The notes under the pieces were generated by a model. It saw only the letters and a program-made list of their open reading frames with translations. It was not told where the DNA came from and did not search any database. From Salipiger sp. H15 (GTDB lineage: Bacteria > Pseudomonadota > Alphaproteobacteria > Rhodobacterales > Rhodobacteraceae), in assembly GCF_040409955.1 (NCBI RefSeq), contig NZ_CP123384.1, positions 1,807,501-1,871,500 on the forward strand: a stretch of DNA of 64,000 bases, in the 5' to 3' direction. Of the stretch, positions 20,151 through 29,273 are shown in pieces (within the stretch, counting starts at the first letter, position 1; the number at the start of each line of letters is the position of its first letter). The position numbers and the translations under genes are program-made.

Positions 20151-21050
20151 ATGGACCTCGTCGACCAGATCCGCGCCTTTGTCGCCACCGCGCAGACCGG
20201 CTCCTTCACCGCCGCCGCCGAGCGCATGGGGGTGTCGAACCGGCTGACCTCGAAATACGTGGCCGAACTCGAGGCCAAGCTCGGCACGCGGCTGCTGCAG
20301 CGCACCACGCGGCGCGTCGGGCTGACCCCGGCGGGGGAGAAGCTGCTGGCGCGGGCGCCGGCCTGGCTCGAGGAACTCGAGGACCTGCTCGGCACGGTCG
20401 AGGACGAGTCGCGCGGCTTTTCCGGCGTGCTGCGGGTGGCGGCGCCGGTGACCTTCGGCGAGATCTACGCCGCCGACCTGCTCAGCCGTTTCGCGGCGGC
20501 GCATCCGGATCTCACGGTGGAGTTGCGCCTGTCCGACGCCTACACCGACCTTGCGCTCGAGGGCATCGACCTTGCCTTCCGCATCGGGCGGCTGACCGAC
20601 AACACGCTCAAGGCGCGGCGGCTCTGCCGGTTCGGGATGCGGCTGGTGGCCTCGCCGGGCTACATCGCGGCGCATGGCACGCCGGAAACGCCCGAGGCGC
20701 TGGGCGCCCATGCCTGCATCCACGACACCAACCAGCGCAGCGCGCAGCGCTGGCGCTTCGGCCCGGAGGAGGCGGTGCGCGAGGTGCAGGTGCGGGCGCG
20801 CCTGCTGGTCAACAGCGCCCGCGTCGCCCGCGACCTGGCAATGGCGGGGCAGGGCATCGCCTATTGCCCGGAATTCGTGGTGACCGGCGATCTCGAGGCC
20901 GGGCGGCTGGTCGAGGTGCTGGCCGATGTCGAGAAGCCGCAGCACGACCTCAACGCCGTCTACCTCGAGGGGGCGATGCTGCCGCGCAAGGTGCGCGCGC
21001 TGGTGGATTTCGCCGCCGAGGACGTGAAGACCCGGCTGCTGGGGCGCTGA
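20151..21050 (+). CDS. LysR-family transcriptional regulator
   Basis: A 299-aa regulator. The start is ATG 20151 (MDLVDQIRAFVATAQTGSFT), since the long upstream extension of the frame has no homologous character. The winged helix-turn-helix occupies residues 1-60 (AAERMGVSNRLTSKYVAELE, then LLQRTTRRVGLTPAG). The effector-binding domain follows. The subgroup resembles the CrgA/PtxR-like LysRs that respond to electrophiles, quinones or aromatic compounds. Divergent from the VOC-GST operon, which is its likely target. Its stop lies one base from the lipB stop in convergent arrangement. Confidence 0.92.
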   Translation: MDLVDQIRAFVATAQTGSFTAAAERMGVSNRLTSKYVAELEAKLGTRLLQRTTRRVGLTPAGEKLLARAPAWLEELEDLLGTVEDESRGFSGVLRVAAPVTFGEIYAADLLSRFAAAHPDLTVELRLSDAYTDLALEGIDLAFRIGRLTDNTLKARRLCRFGMRLVASPGYIAAHGTPETPEALGAHACIHDTNQRSAQRWRFGPEEAVREVQVRARLLVNSARVARDLAMAGQGIAYCPEFVVTGDLEAGRLVEVLADVEKPQHDLNAVYLEGAMLPRKVRALVDFAAEDVKTRLLGR

Positions 21051-21051
21051 G

Positions 21052-21717
21052 TCAGATCTCTTCGGACAGGGCGCCGAAGGTCAGATCGAAACTGCGGCGC
21101 AGGGCGACGTCGAGGTCGTCCATGGTGACCGGCAGGCCGAGATCGACCAGCGAGGTCACGCCGTACTCGGTGATGCCGCAGGGCACGATGCCGTCGAAAT
21201 GGCCGAGCTCGGGCTCGACGTTGATCGAGATGCCGTGGAAGCTCACCCACTTGCGCAGGCGGATGCCGATGGCGGCGATCTTGTCCTCGGTCACGCGCCC
21301 GTCGGCGAGGCGCGGCTTGTCGGGGCGCTCGACCCAGACGCCGACGCGGCCGTCGCGGATGTGGCCGGTGATGTTGAACTCTGCCAGCGCCGCGATCACC
21401 CAGGCCTCGAGATCCTGCACGAAGCGGCGCACGTCGTGGCCGCGCCTGCCGACGTCCAGCATGACGTAGACCACGCGCTGTCCGGGGCCGTGGTAGGTGT
21501 ACTGCCCGCCGCGCTTGGTCTCGAAGACCGGGAAGCGGTCCGGGTCGCGCAGATCCTCGACCTTGGCCGAGGTGCCGGCGGTGTAGAGCGGCGGGTGCTC
21601 GACCAGCCAGACAAGCTCGTCCGCCTCGCCGGCGGCGATCGCCGCGGCGCGGTCTTCCATGAAGGCAACCGCCTCGTCGTAGCCGGTCAGCCCGTCTGTC
21701 GTGATCCATTCAACCAT
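21052..21717 (-). CDS. lipB: Octanoyl-[acyl-carrier-protein]:protein octanoyltransferase
   Basis: Transfers octanoyl groups from ACP to lipoyl domains, the first step of lipoate synthesis. Start chosen at ATG 21717 ([10 protein letters not shown]), giving 221 aa, the usual length. Signatures are [32 protein letters not shown], the catalytic Lys in [19 protein letters not shown] and the catalytic Cys in [17 protein letters not shown]. Single-gene unit, convergent with the LysR gene. Confidence 0.97.
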   Translation of the reverse strand: MVEWITTDGLTGYDEAVAFMEDRAAAIAAGEADELVWLVEHPPLYTAGTSAKVEDLRDPDRFPVFETKRGGQYTYHGPGQRVVYVMLDVGRRGHDVRRFVQDLEAWVIAALAEFNITGHIRDGRVGVWVERPDKPRLADGRVTEDKIAAIGIRLRKWVSFHGISINVEPELGHFDGIVPCGITEYGVTSLVDLGLPVTMDDLDVALRRSFDLTFGALSEEI

Positions 21718-21867
21718 GCCCGATCCGATAGGGTCTAACGCTTGACAGGTCAATACGCCGGGGCGGACACTCCGAGGCGCATTCATTTCCACGTCCTTTC
21801 CGATTGCGGCGTTTCAATTCTGAAACCCGGGAATTCGCCAATCCGAATAAATTGGAGGAAATTCAGT

Positions 21868-23565
21868 ATGAAGCGAAATTATATTGTCAGCCTGATTTGC
21901 ATGAGTCTCGCGGCGGCCCCGATTCCGGCGCTTGCGGACAATGCCTTCGTCGGGGGGCTGGTCGGCGGCTTCATCGGCAGCGCCATCGCCAACCAGCCAA
22001 GAAAACAGGTCGTCACGCGCAAATACGTGGCGCCGAGCCGGAGCACGGCGAGCCAGGGCACGGGGGTTTCCTCGGCGACGCGGGAAATGAACCGAAGCAC
22101 GCAGACCGCGCTCAATTATTTCGGCTTCGACGCCGGAACGCCGGACGGGATCATGGGTGGCCGTTCGCGCTCGGCAATTTCCGCCTACCAGGCGCATATG
22201 GGATATCCGCCCACCGGGCAATTGACCGAATACGAACGCGATTTTCTCGTCAGCTCCTATCGGCGGGCGCAGGCCGGGGGACCGGCCACGGCGCAGATGA
22301 TCGCGTCGAACCCGCAGGGCGTGCGCGGGCTGCTCACCTCCTTCCGCGACGGGCAGGTGACCGGCCCGGAGCAGCCGTCCGCGAGCGCGATCGCCGGGCA
22401 TTACGGGCTGCCGGAGGTGGTGGCAGAGGCGGTGAACGAGATCGCCCGAAGCTCGGATCCGTCGGCGGAGCAGCTGGTGCAGCGCTCGGGCTTCATCCAG
22501 CTTTCGGACATCAATGGCGACGGGCAGACCGACTACATCCTCGACACATCGGTCACCGGCTCGGCCTTCTGGTGCAACGCGCAGAGCTGCGCGGTGCGGG
22601 TCTTCGCCTCGACCCCCGACGGCTACGAACGCAACGATTTCCAGGCCTTCAACGTGACCCCGGCGATGTTCACCTGCCAGCGCGGTGCCTGCGCCAAGAC
22701 CGGCGCGCCGCAGCCGCAGATGGCCTTCGTGCCGGTCCAGCCGTCCCAGCCCCAGTCTCCCGAGCCGCAGACGCAGATGGCCTCCGTGGCGACACCCGTG
22801 CCGACGGCGCAGCCGGTCGTGCAGGGCGCGGGAGCCCCGGCCGCCCCGGCGATTCCGAACTTCTTCGGCGAGGCCCCCGCCCAGGCCTCGCTGCAGTCGC
22901 AGTGCAACACGCTCGGCCTCATGACGACCACCAACGGCGGCTACATCACCGAGTCGACGATGACCGATCCCTCGGCAGCGCTGGCCGAGCAGCTCTGCCT
23001 CGCGCGCAGCTATGCCATCGCGCAGGGCGAGGCGCTGATGGCCAAGGTGCCGGGCGCGACCCCGGCGCAGATCACCGACCAGTGCGGCGGCTTCGGATCG
23101 CTGCTGAGCGAGCAGGTGGCGGCGATCTCGGTCAAGCCGCGTGACGAGGTGCTCTCGGACGTGAACGGCTTCATCCTCGCCTCGGGGATGCAGCCGGCGC
23201 AGCTCGAGAAGACCGCGCAGATCTGCCTCGCCGCCGGGTACAAGAGCGATGACCTCGACGCCGCGCTCGGCTCGGCGCTGCTGCTCGTCGCGCTGGGGCA
23301 GGCGCCCTACGCGGAACTCGTGGGGCACCACCTGAGCCAGGGCTTCGGCGCGGCGCAGCGGGCGGATCTCTCGCTTGCCTGGTACGGGCAGGCGCTCGAC
23401 GCGCTCGAGGCCGGGGCGCAGCCGGTGTTCTCGCCGGGAATGCCCGAGCGCGCGGGGCTGCTGCGCAAGGCGTCGATGCTGCTGGGCGGCGCGGCACCCG
23501 CCGCATCGGCCCCGGTGGTCACCCAGGCGGGGGCGCAGATTCCGACCTTCACCCTCAGCAAGTGA
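21868..23565 (+). CDS. Secreted peptidoglycan-binding-domain protein
   Basis: Start set at ATG 21868, preceded by TTGGAGGAA 7 nt upstream; 565 aa. It has a signal peptide (MKRNYIVSLICMSLAAAPIP, cleavage after ALA) and a glycine-rich helix (VGGLVGGFIGSAIA) recalling glycine-zipper proteins. A PG_binding_1 domain at about residues 70-125 includes FGFDAGTPDGIMGGRSRSAI. The middle part (SDINGDGQTDYILDTS) resembles an EF-hand-like loop; it is followed by a Pro/Gln-rich linker and a helical C-terminal domain rich in Ala and Leu. It is probably periplasmic and cell-wall associated. A hairpin terminator follows. Exact function unknown. Confidence 0.85.
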   Translation: MKRNYIVSLICMSLAAAPIPALADNAFVGGLVGGFIGSAIANQPRKQVVTRKYVAPSRSTASQGTGVSSATREMNRSTQTALNYFGFDAGTPDGIMGGRSRSAISAYQAHMGYPPTGQLTEYERDFLVSSYRRAQAGGPATAQMIASNPQGVRGLLTSFRDGQVTGPEQPSASAIAGHYGLPEVVAEAVNEIARSSDPSAEQLVQRSGFIQLSDINGDGQTDYILDTSVTGSAFWCNAQSCAVRVFASTPDGYERNDFQAFNVTPAMFTCQRGACAKTGAPQPQMAFVPVQPSQPQSPEPQTQMASVATPVPTAQPVVQGAGAPAAPAIPNFFGEAPAQASLQSQCNTLGLMTTTNGGYITESTMTDPSAALAEQLCLARSYAIAQGEALMAKVPGATPAQITDQCGGFGSLLSEQVAAISVKPRDEVLSDVNGFILASGMQPAQLEKTAQICLAAGYKSDDLDAALGSALLLVALGQAPYAELVGHHLSQGFGAAQRADLSLAWYGQALDALEAGAQPVFSPGMPERAGLLRKASMLLGGAAPAASAPVVTQAGAQIPTFTLSK

Positions 23566-23588
23566 GGGGGAGCAGGGCTTTCCACGGC

Positions 23589-23614
23589 AGGGCCGGGGGT
23601 GTTCTTCCGGCCCT
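23589..23614 (+). terminator. Stem-loop after the peptidoglycan-binding gene
   Basis: AGGGCCGG (23589-23596) pairs with CCGGCCCT (23607-23614) around a 10-nt loop, 23 bp past the stop codon. The bases after it are not a strong T-run, so this is a probable but imperfect intrinsic terminator. Confidence 0.55.
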
Positions 23615-23722
23615 CGGCGAAGTTGCCGTAAGGTCGTGCAAACTTTTCGCAGAAAGGTTCAATTTTCCTCTTCACATCCCCCGCGGGCTTCGGTAGAGAC
23701 CGCTTCACCAAGTCAAGACAGT

Positions 23723-23809
23723 GCGGTCGTGGCGGAATTGGTAGACGCGCAGCGTTGAGGTCGCTGTGGGGTAACTCCCGTGGAAGTTCGAGTCTTCTCG
23801 ACCGCACCA
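23723..23809 (+). tRNA. tRNA-Leu(GAG)
   Basis: Acceptor GCGGTCG (23723) pairs with CGACCGC, then discriminator A and encoded CCA (23807-23809). The anticodon loop TTGAGGT gives GAG. A long variable arm (GGGGTAACTCCCGTG) marks a class II tRNA. Length 87 nt. Confidence 0.97.
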
Positions 23810-23818
23810 TTTATCTTC

Positions 23819-23848
23819 AAAAAGCCCCGTGATTTCACGGGGCTTTTT
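23819..23848 (+). terminator. Rho-independent terminator of tRNA-Leu
   Basis: AAAAAGCCCCGTGA (23819-23832), loop TT, TCACGGGGCTTTTT (23835-23848): a perfect G+C-rich stem with a T-run, nine bases after the tRNA. The A-rich left side would also let it work for the ROK gene on the other strand. Confidence 0.9.
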
Positions 23849-23945
23849 GATTTTTAGGCCTCGGATTTTCAGGCTTCCCGGGGACCCGGGCTTGCGCGTG
23901 GCGCGACCTTTGGGCGCCCCCTGTAGAGCAGGGCGGGACGCCCGT

Positions 23946-25106
23946 TCAGGACTTCAGCAGCGCCGCGTATTTCGGATCGAAGTTCCGCGCGATGGGCTCG
24001 GCGGCGGCGCCCATGGCGACGACCCAGGGGTCGGCATGGCCGACCAGCAGCGGCGCGTTGGCCTCGGCGGCGAGGCGCTCGAGCAGGCTGCGCGGGGCGG
24101 TGCCGCAGAGGATGATCGCCTGAGGGGCAAGCACGAGGCCGAGCATCCGCGCCACCCAGCCGAGCCGACCGGCGGCGGTCGCGATCCAGCGGTCGAGATC
24201 CGGGCCCCCGGCGGCAAGGACCTTCTCGATCTCGTCGCACATGCGCCCATCGTCGAGCGGCACGCCGAAGCGCTCGCAGAACCCCGCCAGCGCCACCTCG
24301 TGTTCGAGAAGCCCGTCGTCCGAGGGGGAGAGGGGGATCATGCCGATCTCGCCCGCGTCGCCGTGGCGCCCGCCGTAGAGCTCGCCCTGCAGGATCAGGC
24401 CCGCGCCAAGCCCGTAGCCGAGGTATAGGCAGACCGCGTCGCGCAGGCCGTGGGCGCGGCCGGTCAGCTTCTCGGCGATGGCGGCGGCGGCGGCGTCGTT
24501 CTGCAGCGCGACGTCGAGCCCGGTGACCGCGCCGAGATGCGCGGTGAGGTCGACATCGCGCCAATGTGCCATGGTGTAATCGTCGCGGGGGGTGGCACCG
24601 CCCGGGCCGAACGGGCCGGGCATGGCAATCCCGAGCCCGACGATGCGCTCGCGCGCGCCGGGGGTGGTCGCTGCCAGCGCCTCGGTGGTCCGCTCGAGCA
24701 GGGCCTCGAGCGCGCCGAGGCCCGCGACGGGATCGCGGCTGCTGAGCGGCGCGTCGCAGCGGAGCACCACGGCGCCCTTGAGGTTCATCACCACCGTGCG
24801 CGCGACGCTCCGGTCGATCTGCAGGCCGATCGACAGCGCCCCCATCGGCGCGAGGTCATAGGGGGTCGCGGGCTTGCCGCGCCCCTCGGGAACGGGCTGT
24901 CCGGGCACCAGCAGCCCGCCCGCCTCCAGCTCCTCGACGATGTTCGACAGGGTCTGCTTGGCGAGTCGCGTCGCGCGCGCCAGCGACGCCCGGCTGAGCG
25001 GGCCGTTGACACGGATCGCGTCGATCACCGCCCGGCGGTTGTGCGCCGCGGCGGCGCCGAGGCCCGAGCCAAGCACTGCGCGAATGGGGTTCTGGGTGTC
25101 CGTCAT
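23946..25106 (-). CDS. ROK-family transcriptional repressor
   Basis: A 386-aa NagC/XylR-type repressor; start taken as ATG 25106 (MTDTQNPIRA). An N-terminal winged helix (INGPLSRASLARATRLAKQT-like segment at residues 34-53) is followed by the ROK domain. The domain shows GLGIAMPGPFGPGG, LQNDAAAAAIAE, LYLGYGLGAGLILQGELYGG and HGDAGEIGM. The usual CxCGxxGC zinc motif after this point is not seen, as in some ROK repressors. Divergent from the sugar ABC operon, with the TTTAGTCC palindrome between them, so it probably represses that operon until its sugar or phosphosugar binds. Confidence 0.92.
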   Translation of the reverse strand: MTDTQNPIRAVLGSGLGAAAAHNRRAVIDAIRVNGPLSRASLARATRLAKQTLSNIVEELEAGGLLVPGQPVPEGRGKPATPYDLAPMGALSIGLQIDRSVARTVVMNLKGAVVLRCDAPLSSRDPVAGLGALEALLERTTEALAATTPGARERIVGLGIAMPGPFGPGGATPRDDYTMAHWRDVDLTAHLGAVTGLDVALQNDAAAAAIAEKLTGRAHGLRDAVCLYLGYGLGAGLILQGELYGGRHGDAGEIGMIPLSPSDDGLLEHEVALAGFCERFGVPLDDGRMCDEIEKVLAAGGPDLDRWIATAAGRLGWVARMLGLVLAPQAIILCGTAPRSLLERLAAEANAPLLVGHADPWVVAMGAAAEPIARNFDPKYAALLKS

Positions 25107-25144
25107 AGAAACATATTGACAGCTCGGAGGTGGCTCGACAATCA

Positions 25145-25167
25145 TTTAGTCCACCAACTGGACTAAA
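25145..25167. promoter_or_regulatory. Palindromic operator for the ROK repressor
   Basis: TTTAGTCC (25145-25152), 7-nt spacer, GGACTAAA (25160-25167): a perfect 8-bp inverted repeat with about two-turn geometry. It lies 39 bp from the ROK start and 70 bp from the binding-protein start. Similar TTAG...CTAA palindromes are known for ROK repressors. Probably controls both directions. Confidence 0.75.
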
Positions 25168-25237
25168 AACAAGAACAGGTCCGGAAGGCGAGTGTCCGGT
25201 ATCCGCAGCCGTGGGTGCCCCAGCAGGAGAGACTGAA

Positions 25238-26467
25238 ATGAACACGACCCTGAAGGCGGCGCTTCTGACCGCCACCGCGCTCACCGGCACCGCCGCGTGG
25301 GCCGAGACCGAGCTCAACGCCCTGTTCATGGCCCAGGCGGCCTACAGCGAGGATGACATCCGGGCGATGACCGCCTCCTTCGAGGAGGCCAATCCCGACG
25401 TGAAGGTGAACCTCGAATTCGTCCCCTACGAGGGCCTGCACGACAAGACCGTGCTCTCGATGGGCTCGGGCGGCGGCTACGACGTCGTTCTCTTCGACGT
25501 GATCTGGCCCGCCGAATACGCGCAGAACGGCGTGCTCGTCGACGTGACCGGCAAGATCACCGACGAGATGAAGTCGGGCATCCTGCCGGGCGCCTGGACC
25601 ACCGTCGACTACGAGGGCGCCTCCTATGGCATGCCGTGGATTCTCGACACGAAATACCTCTTCTTCAACAAGGAGATGCTGTCCAAGGCGGGCATCGACA
25701 CGCCGCCCGCGACCTGGGCCGATCTGACCGCGGCGGCGCAGAAGATCAAGGACGCGGGCATCGTCGAGTACCCGATCGCCTGGAGCTGGGCGCAGGCCGA
25801 GGCCGCGGTCTGCGACTACACCACGCTGCTCTCTGCCTTCGGCGGCGAATTCATCAAGGACGGCGCGCCGGCCTTCCAGAGCGGCGGCGGTCTCGAGGCG
25901 CTGGACTACATGGCGGCGAGCATGGAGGCCGGGCTCACCAACCCCAACTCCAAGGAATTCCTCGAGGAGGACGTGCGCGCGGTGTTCCAGAATGGCGACG
26001 CGGCCTTCGCGCTGAACTGGACCTACATGTACAACCTCGCCAACGCCTCGGACGAAAGCTCGGTCAAGGGCAAGGTCGGTGTCGTGGCCGCGCCCGGCGT
26101 CGAGGGCGTCTCCGAGCACAGCGCCGTCAACGGCTCGATGGGGCTCGGCATCACCGCGACCTCGCAGCACCCCGACGAGGCCTGGAACTACATCGTCCAC
26201 ATGACCTCGCAGCCGGTGCAGAACGCCTACGCGCGGCTCAGCCTGCCGATCTGGGCGTCGTCCTACACCGACCCCGAGGTCACCGCGGGCCAGGAAGAGC
26301 TGATCAAGGCGGCGGGCGAGGGCCTTGCCGTGATGTATCCGCGCCCGATGACCGCGAAGTACCAGGAGATGTCCATGGCGCTGCAGCAGGGCATCCAGGA
26401 GGCGCTGCTCGGGATGGCCACGCCGCAGGAGGCGCTGGAAGCCGCGGCCGAGAACAGCGGGCTCTGA
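25238..26467 (+). CDS. Sugar ABC transporter substrate-binding protein (family 1)
   Basis: A 409-aa periplasmic binding protein. Start at ATG 25238, with AGGAGA upstream, gives a clean signal peptide (MNTTLKAALLTATALTGTAA, cleavage after WAE or AWA). The mature protein (NALFMAQAAYSEDDIRAMTA, then GGGYDVVLFDVIWPAEYAQN) belongs to the MalE-like cluster of sugar-binding proteins. It is the first gene of a six-gene operon (binding protein, two permeases, SIS enzyme, kinase, ATPase) under the ROK operator. A strong hairpin follows it, typical where the binding protein must be made in excess. The sugar is unknown. Confidence 0.93.
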   Translation: MNTTLKAALLTATALTGTAAWAETELNALFMAQAAYSEDDIRAMTASFEEANPDVKVNLEFVPYEGLHDKTVLSMGSGGGYDVVLFDVIWPAEYAQNGVLVDVTGKITDEMKSGILPGAWTTVDYEGASYGMPWILDTKYLFFNKEMLSKAGIDTPPATWADLTAAAQKIKDAGIVEYPIAWSWAQAEAAVCDYTTLLSAFGGEFIKDGAPAFQSGGGLEALDYMAASMEAGLTNPNSKEFLEEDVRAVFQNGDAAFALNWTYMYNLANASDESSVKGKVGVVAAPGVEGVSEHSAVNGSMGLGITATSQHPDEAWNYIVHMTSQPVQNAYARLSLPIWASSYTDPEVTAGQEELIKAAGEGLAVMYPRPMTAKYQEMSMALQQGIQEALLGMATPQEALEAAAENSGL

Positions 26468-26474
26468 TCCCCGG

Positions 26475-26498
26475 GGCGGGGCGCGCCTGCGCCCCGCC
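26475..26498 (+). other. Intercistronic stem-loop after the binding-protein gene
   Basis: GGCGGGGCGC (26475-26484), loop GCCT, GCGCCCCGCC (26489-26498) is a perfect 10-bp stem 8 nt after the stop codon and before the permease genes. No T-run follows. It probably protects the upstream mRNA segment from 3' exonucleases. Confidence 0.6.
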
Positions 26499-26533
26499 AC
26501 CTTTCGACTGTCCCCAACAACCGCCGGGTCCCG

Positions 26534-27418
26534 ATGTTCACAGACCGCCTCACCTTCCGGGCGTGGCTGCTCATGCTGCCGCTGGTGGCCGTCATGGTCG
26601 CCGTCGTCGGCTGGCCGCTGGTCGACACGCTGCGCCTGTCCTTCACCGACGCCCGCCTCGTGGGCACCGGCGGCGAGGGCGTCGGGCTCGAGAATTACGC
26701 CAGGATGCTGGGCAGCCGGAACTTCCGCAGCGCGCTCTGGGCGACGCTGACCTTCTCGGTCTGGTCGGTCGGCGCGGAACTGGTGCTGGGGGTGCTGGTC
26801 GGCCTGCTGCTGAACCAGCGCTTCTACGGGCGCACGCTGCTGCGCGCGCTGATGATCCTGCCCTGGGCGCTGCCGACGGTGGTGAACGCGACGCTTTGGC
26901 GGCTGATCTACAACCCCGAATACGGCGCGCTGAACGCCGCGCTGACGCAGCTCGGCCTGATCGACGCCTACCAGAGCTGGCTCGGCCAGCCCGGCACGGC
27001 GATGACCGCGCTGATCGTCGCCGACGTGTGGAAGAACTTCCCGCTGGTGGCGCTGATCTCGCTGGCCGCGCTGCAGGCGGTGCCGCGCGACATCCAGGCG
27101 GCGGCGGTGTCGGACGGGGCCAATGCCTGGCGGCGCTTCCGCCACGTGACGCTGCCCTACCTCGTCGGCCCGCTGATGGTGGCACTGGTGCTGCGGACCA
27201 TCGAGGCCTTCAAGGTCTTCGACCTGATCTGGATCATGACCCGCGGCGGCCCGGCCAATTCCACGCGCTCGCTGTCGCTGCTGGTCTACCAGGAGGCCTT
27301 CGCCTTCCAGCGCGCGGGCTCGGGCGCGTCGCTCGCGCTGATCATCACGCTGATCATCACCGTCCTCGCGATCGGCTACCTCGCGCTGATGCGCCGCGCC
27401 GCGGGGCAGGGGAGCTGA
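26534..27418 (+). CDS. Sugar ABC transporter permease (MalF-like)
   Basis: A 294-aa inner-membrane protein with about six hydrophobic helices, the first at residues 10-30 (WLLMLPLVAVMVAVVGWPLV). The ATPase-coupling loop, the EAA motif, is AAVSDGANAWRRFRHVTLPY near residue 193. It forms the transmembrane channel with the next gene product. The next permease gene starts 2 bp after its stop. Confidence 0.93.
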   Translation: MFTDRLTFRAWLLMLPLVAVMVAVVGWPLVDTLRLSFTDARLVGTGGEGVGLENYARMLGSRNFRSALWATLTFSVWSVGAELVLGVLVGLLLNQRFYGRTLLRALMILPWALPTVVNATLWRLIYNPEYGALNAALTQLGLIDAYQSWLGQPGTAMTALIVADVWKNFPLVALISLAALQAVPRDIQAAAVSDGANAWRRFRHVTLPYLVGPLMVALVLRTIEAFKVFDLIWIMTRGGPANSTRSLSLLVYQEAFAFQRAGSGASLALIITLIITVLAIGYLALMRRAAGQGS

Positions 27419-27420
27419 CC

Positions 27421-28257
27421 ATGGACCACCGCTCGCCGCTCTTCACCGTCTTCATCCACGCCGCGGCGCTTCTCGTCGCGCTCGCGGTGCTGGCGCCGCT
27501 GGCCTGGCTCTTCGTCATGAGCGTCTCGTCCAACGCGGACCTCTCGGCCAAGCCGCTGCACTGGTGGCCCGAGACTTTCGATCTCTCGCGCTACCGCCAG
27601 CTGCTGAGCGTCGAGACCGGCGCGGCCTTCCTCGCCGCGCTGCGCAACAGCATCGTGGTCGCCGGCATGGCGACGCTGGCGGCGCTGAGCGTGGGGGTCC
27701 CGGCGGGCTGGATCGCCTCGCGCAAGCCGCAGCTGGGCTGGACGCTCGGCGCGGTCATCGCCACCTACATGCTGCCGCCGGTGGCGCTTTCGGTGCCGCT
27801 CTACATGATCCTCGCGCGCTTCGGCCTTCTCAACAACGTCTTCGGCCTCGCGCTGGTCTACCTGAGCATCCTCGCGCCCTTCGTCACCTGGCTGCTGAAG
27901 GCGGGCTTCGATCCGATCCCGCGCGACCTCGAGAGCGCGGCGGCGATCGACGGCGCCCGGCTCGACCAGCTCCTGCGCATCGTGATCATGCCGCTCGCCC
28001 TGCCGGTCGTCGCGACGGCGCTCATCTTCGCCTTCCTGCTCGCGTGGGACGAGTTCTTCTACGCACTGCTCTTCACGTCCAACCAGGACGCCAAGACGCT
28101 CTCGGTCGCCATCGCCGACCTCGCGGGCGGGCGGGTGTCCGACTACGGGCTGATCGCCGCCGCCGGGGTGATTGCCGCCCTGCCTCCCGTGGCCGTCGGC
28201 CTTCTCATGCAACGCGCCCTGATCTCGGGGCTGACCAATGGAGGTGTCAAGGGATGA
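27421..28257 (+). CDS. Sugar ABC transporter permease (MalG-like)
   Basis: A 278-aa inner-membrane subunit that pairs with the upstream permease. The EAA coupling loop is AAAIDGARLDQLLRIVIMPL. Hydrophobic segments begin at residues 12-32 (AAALLVALAVLAPLAWLF). Its stop overlaps the start of the SIS gene (ATGA-type, 28254-28257), which shows tight operon coupling. Confidence 0.93.
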   Translation: MDHRSPLFTVFIHAAALLVALAVLAPLAWLFVMSVSSNADLSAKPLHWWPETFDLSRYRQLLSVETGAAFLAALRNSIVVAGMATLAALSVGVPAGWIASRKPQLGWTLGAVIATYMLPPVALSVPLYMILARFGLLNNVFGLALVYLSILAPFVTWLLKAGFDPIPRDLESAAAIDGARLDQLLRIVIMPLALPVVATALIFAFLLAWDEFFYALLFTSNQDAKTLSVAIADLAGGRVSDYGLIAAAGVIAALPPVAVGLLMQRALISGLTNGGVKG

Positions 28258-29273
28258 CACAGCTCGCAACGCCGCTCGAAAAGCTCCAGCCGCTCTACGA
28301 CGAGATGGCGCGGCAGATGCACGACAGCCGCGCGTCCATCGCCGGCAACGCCGACCGCGCCGCCGAGATCGCCGCGGCGATCCGGACCGACGGGCAGCTG
28401 GTGCTGCTGGGCATGGGCGGCTCGCACGCGGTGGGCCGGATGCTCGAGCCCTGCTACCGCGCGCTCGGCATCGACGCCGTGGCGCTGCCGCTGTCCGAGC
28501 AGCTCGACAAGCCGCTGCGCCTGGCCGGCCGCACGGTGATCGTGACCTCGCAATCGGGCGAGAGCGCCGAGGTCCTGCGCTGGTTCCGCGACGGGCTGAA
28601 CCCGGCGCACACCTTCGGCCTGACCATGGAGCCGGGCTCGTCCCTCGCCGGGCTCGCGCCCTGCCTGATCGGCGCGGGGGGCTCCGAGAAGCCCTTTGCC
28701 GCCACCCGCTCGCTCACCGTGACGTTGTCGCTGCACGCCGCCGTGCTGGCCGAGCTCGGCGCCGACCTTGCCGCGGTGCTCGAGGTGATCGACGGCGCCT
28801 CGGTCGCGGATGTCTCGGCGGCGATCGAGCATCTCTCCGGAACCCGCTGCCTCGTCACGTCGGGCCGCATGGCGCAGGGGGTGGCCGAGGCCATCGCGCT
28901 CGGGCTGACCGAGCTGTCGCGGCTGCCCTGCTTCAGCCTCGAGGGCGGCCAGCTGCGCCATGGCCCGGTGGAGATGCTGGCCGAGGACGTGGGGGTCATC
29001 ATGTTCCGCGACGCGGATCCCTCGTCGCGCCTTGTCACCAGCCTTGCCGAGTTCGTGCTGACGAGCAGCCCCTCGCCGGTGGTGATCTTCGACGCCTCCG
29101 GCCTGCCGCCGGTCGAAGGCGCGCTCACCGTCCCCTGCCAGGCCGCCGCCGGGCTCGCCGGGGCCTTCTCGATGCTGCCCTCGGCGCAGCGCTTCATGGT
29201 CGATTTCGCGGCCTCGCGGATGCCCGATGCCGGCACGCCGCTGCGCTGCACGAAGGTGACGAAGGTCGAATGA
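28254..29273 (+). CDS. Double-SIS-domain sugar isomerase/deaminase (GlmS/FrlB/AgaS-like)
   Basis: A 339-aa cytosolic enzyme with two SIS phosphosugar-binding domains. The first contains LVLLGMGGSHAVGRMLEP and VTSQSGESAEVLRW. The second contains CLVTSGRMAQGVAEAIALGL and LEGGQLRHGPVEML, the latter like the EFRHGP signature of GlmS isomerase domains and FrlB-type deglycases. It probably acts on an aminated or keto phosphosugar produced by the kinase encoded next. FrlB/FrlD-style breakdown of a fructosamine, or amino-sugar-6-phosphate deamination, is plausible but not proven. Confidence 0.85.
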   Translation: MTQLATPLEKLQPLYDEMARQMHDSRASIAGNADRAAEIAAAIRTDGQLVLLGMGGSHAVGRMLEPCYRALGIDAVALPLSEQLDKPLRLAGRTVIVTSQSGESAEVLRWFRDGLNPAHTFGLTMEPGSSLAGLAPCLIGAGGSEKPFAATRSLTVTLSLHAAVLAELGADLAAVLEVIDGASVADVSAAIEHLSGTRCLVTSGRMAQGVAEAIALGLTELSRLPCFSLEGGQLRHGPVEMLAEDVGVIMFRDADPSSRLVTSLAEFVLTSSPSPVVIFDASGLPPVEGALTVPCQAAAGLAGAFSMLPSAQRFMVDFAASRMPDAGTPLRCTKVTKVE

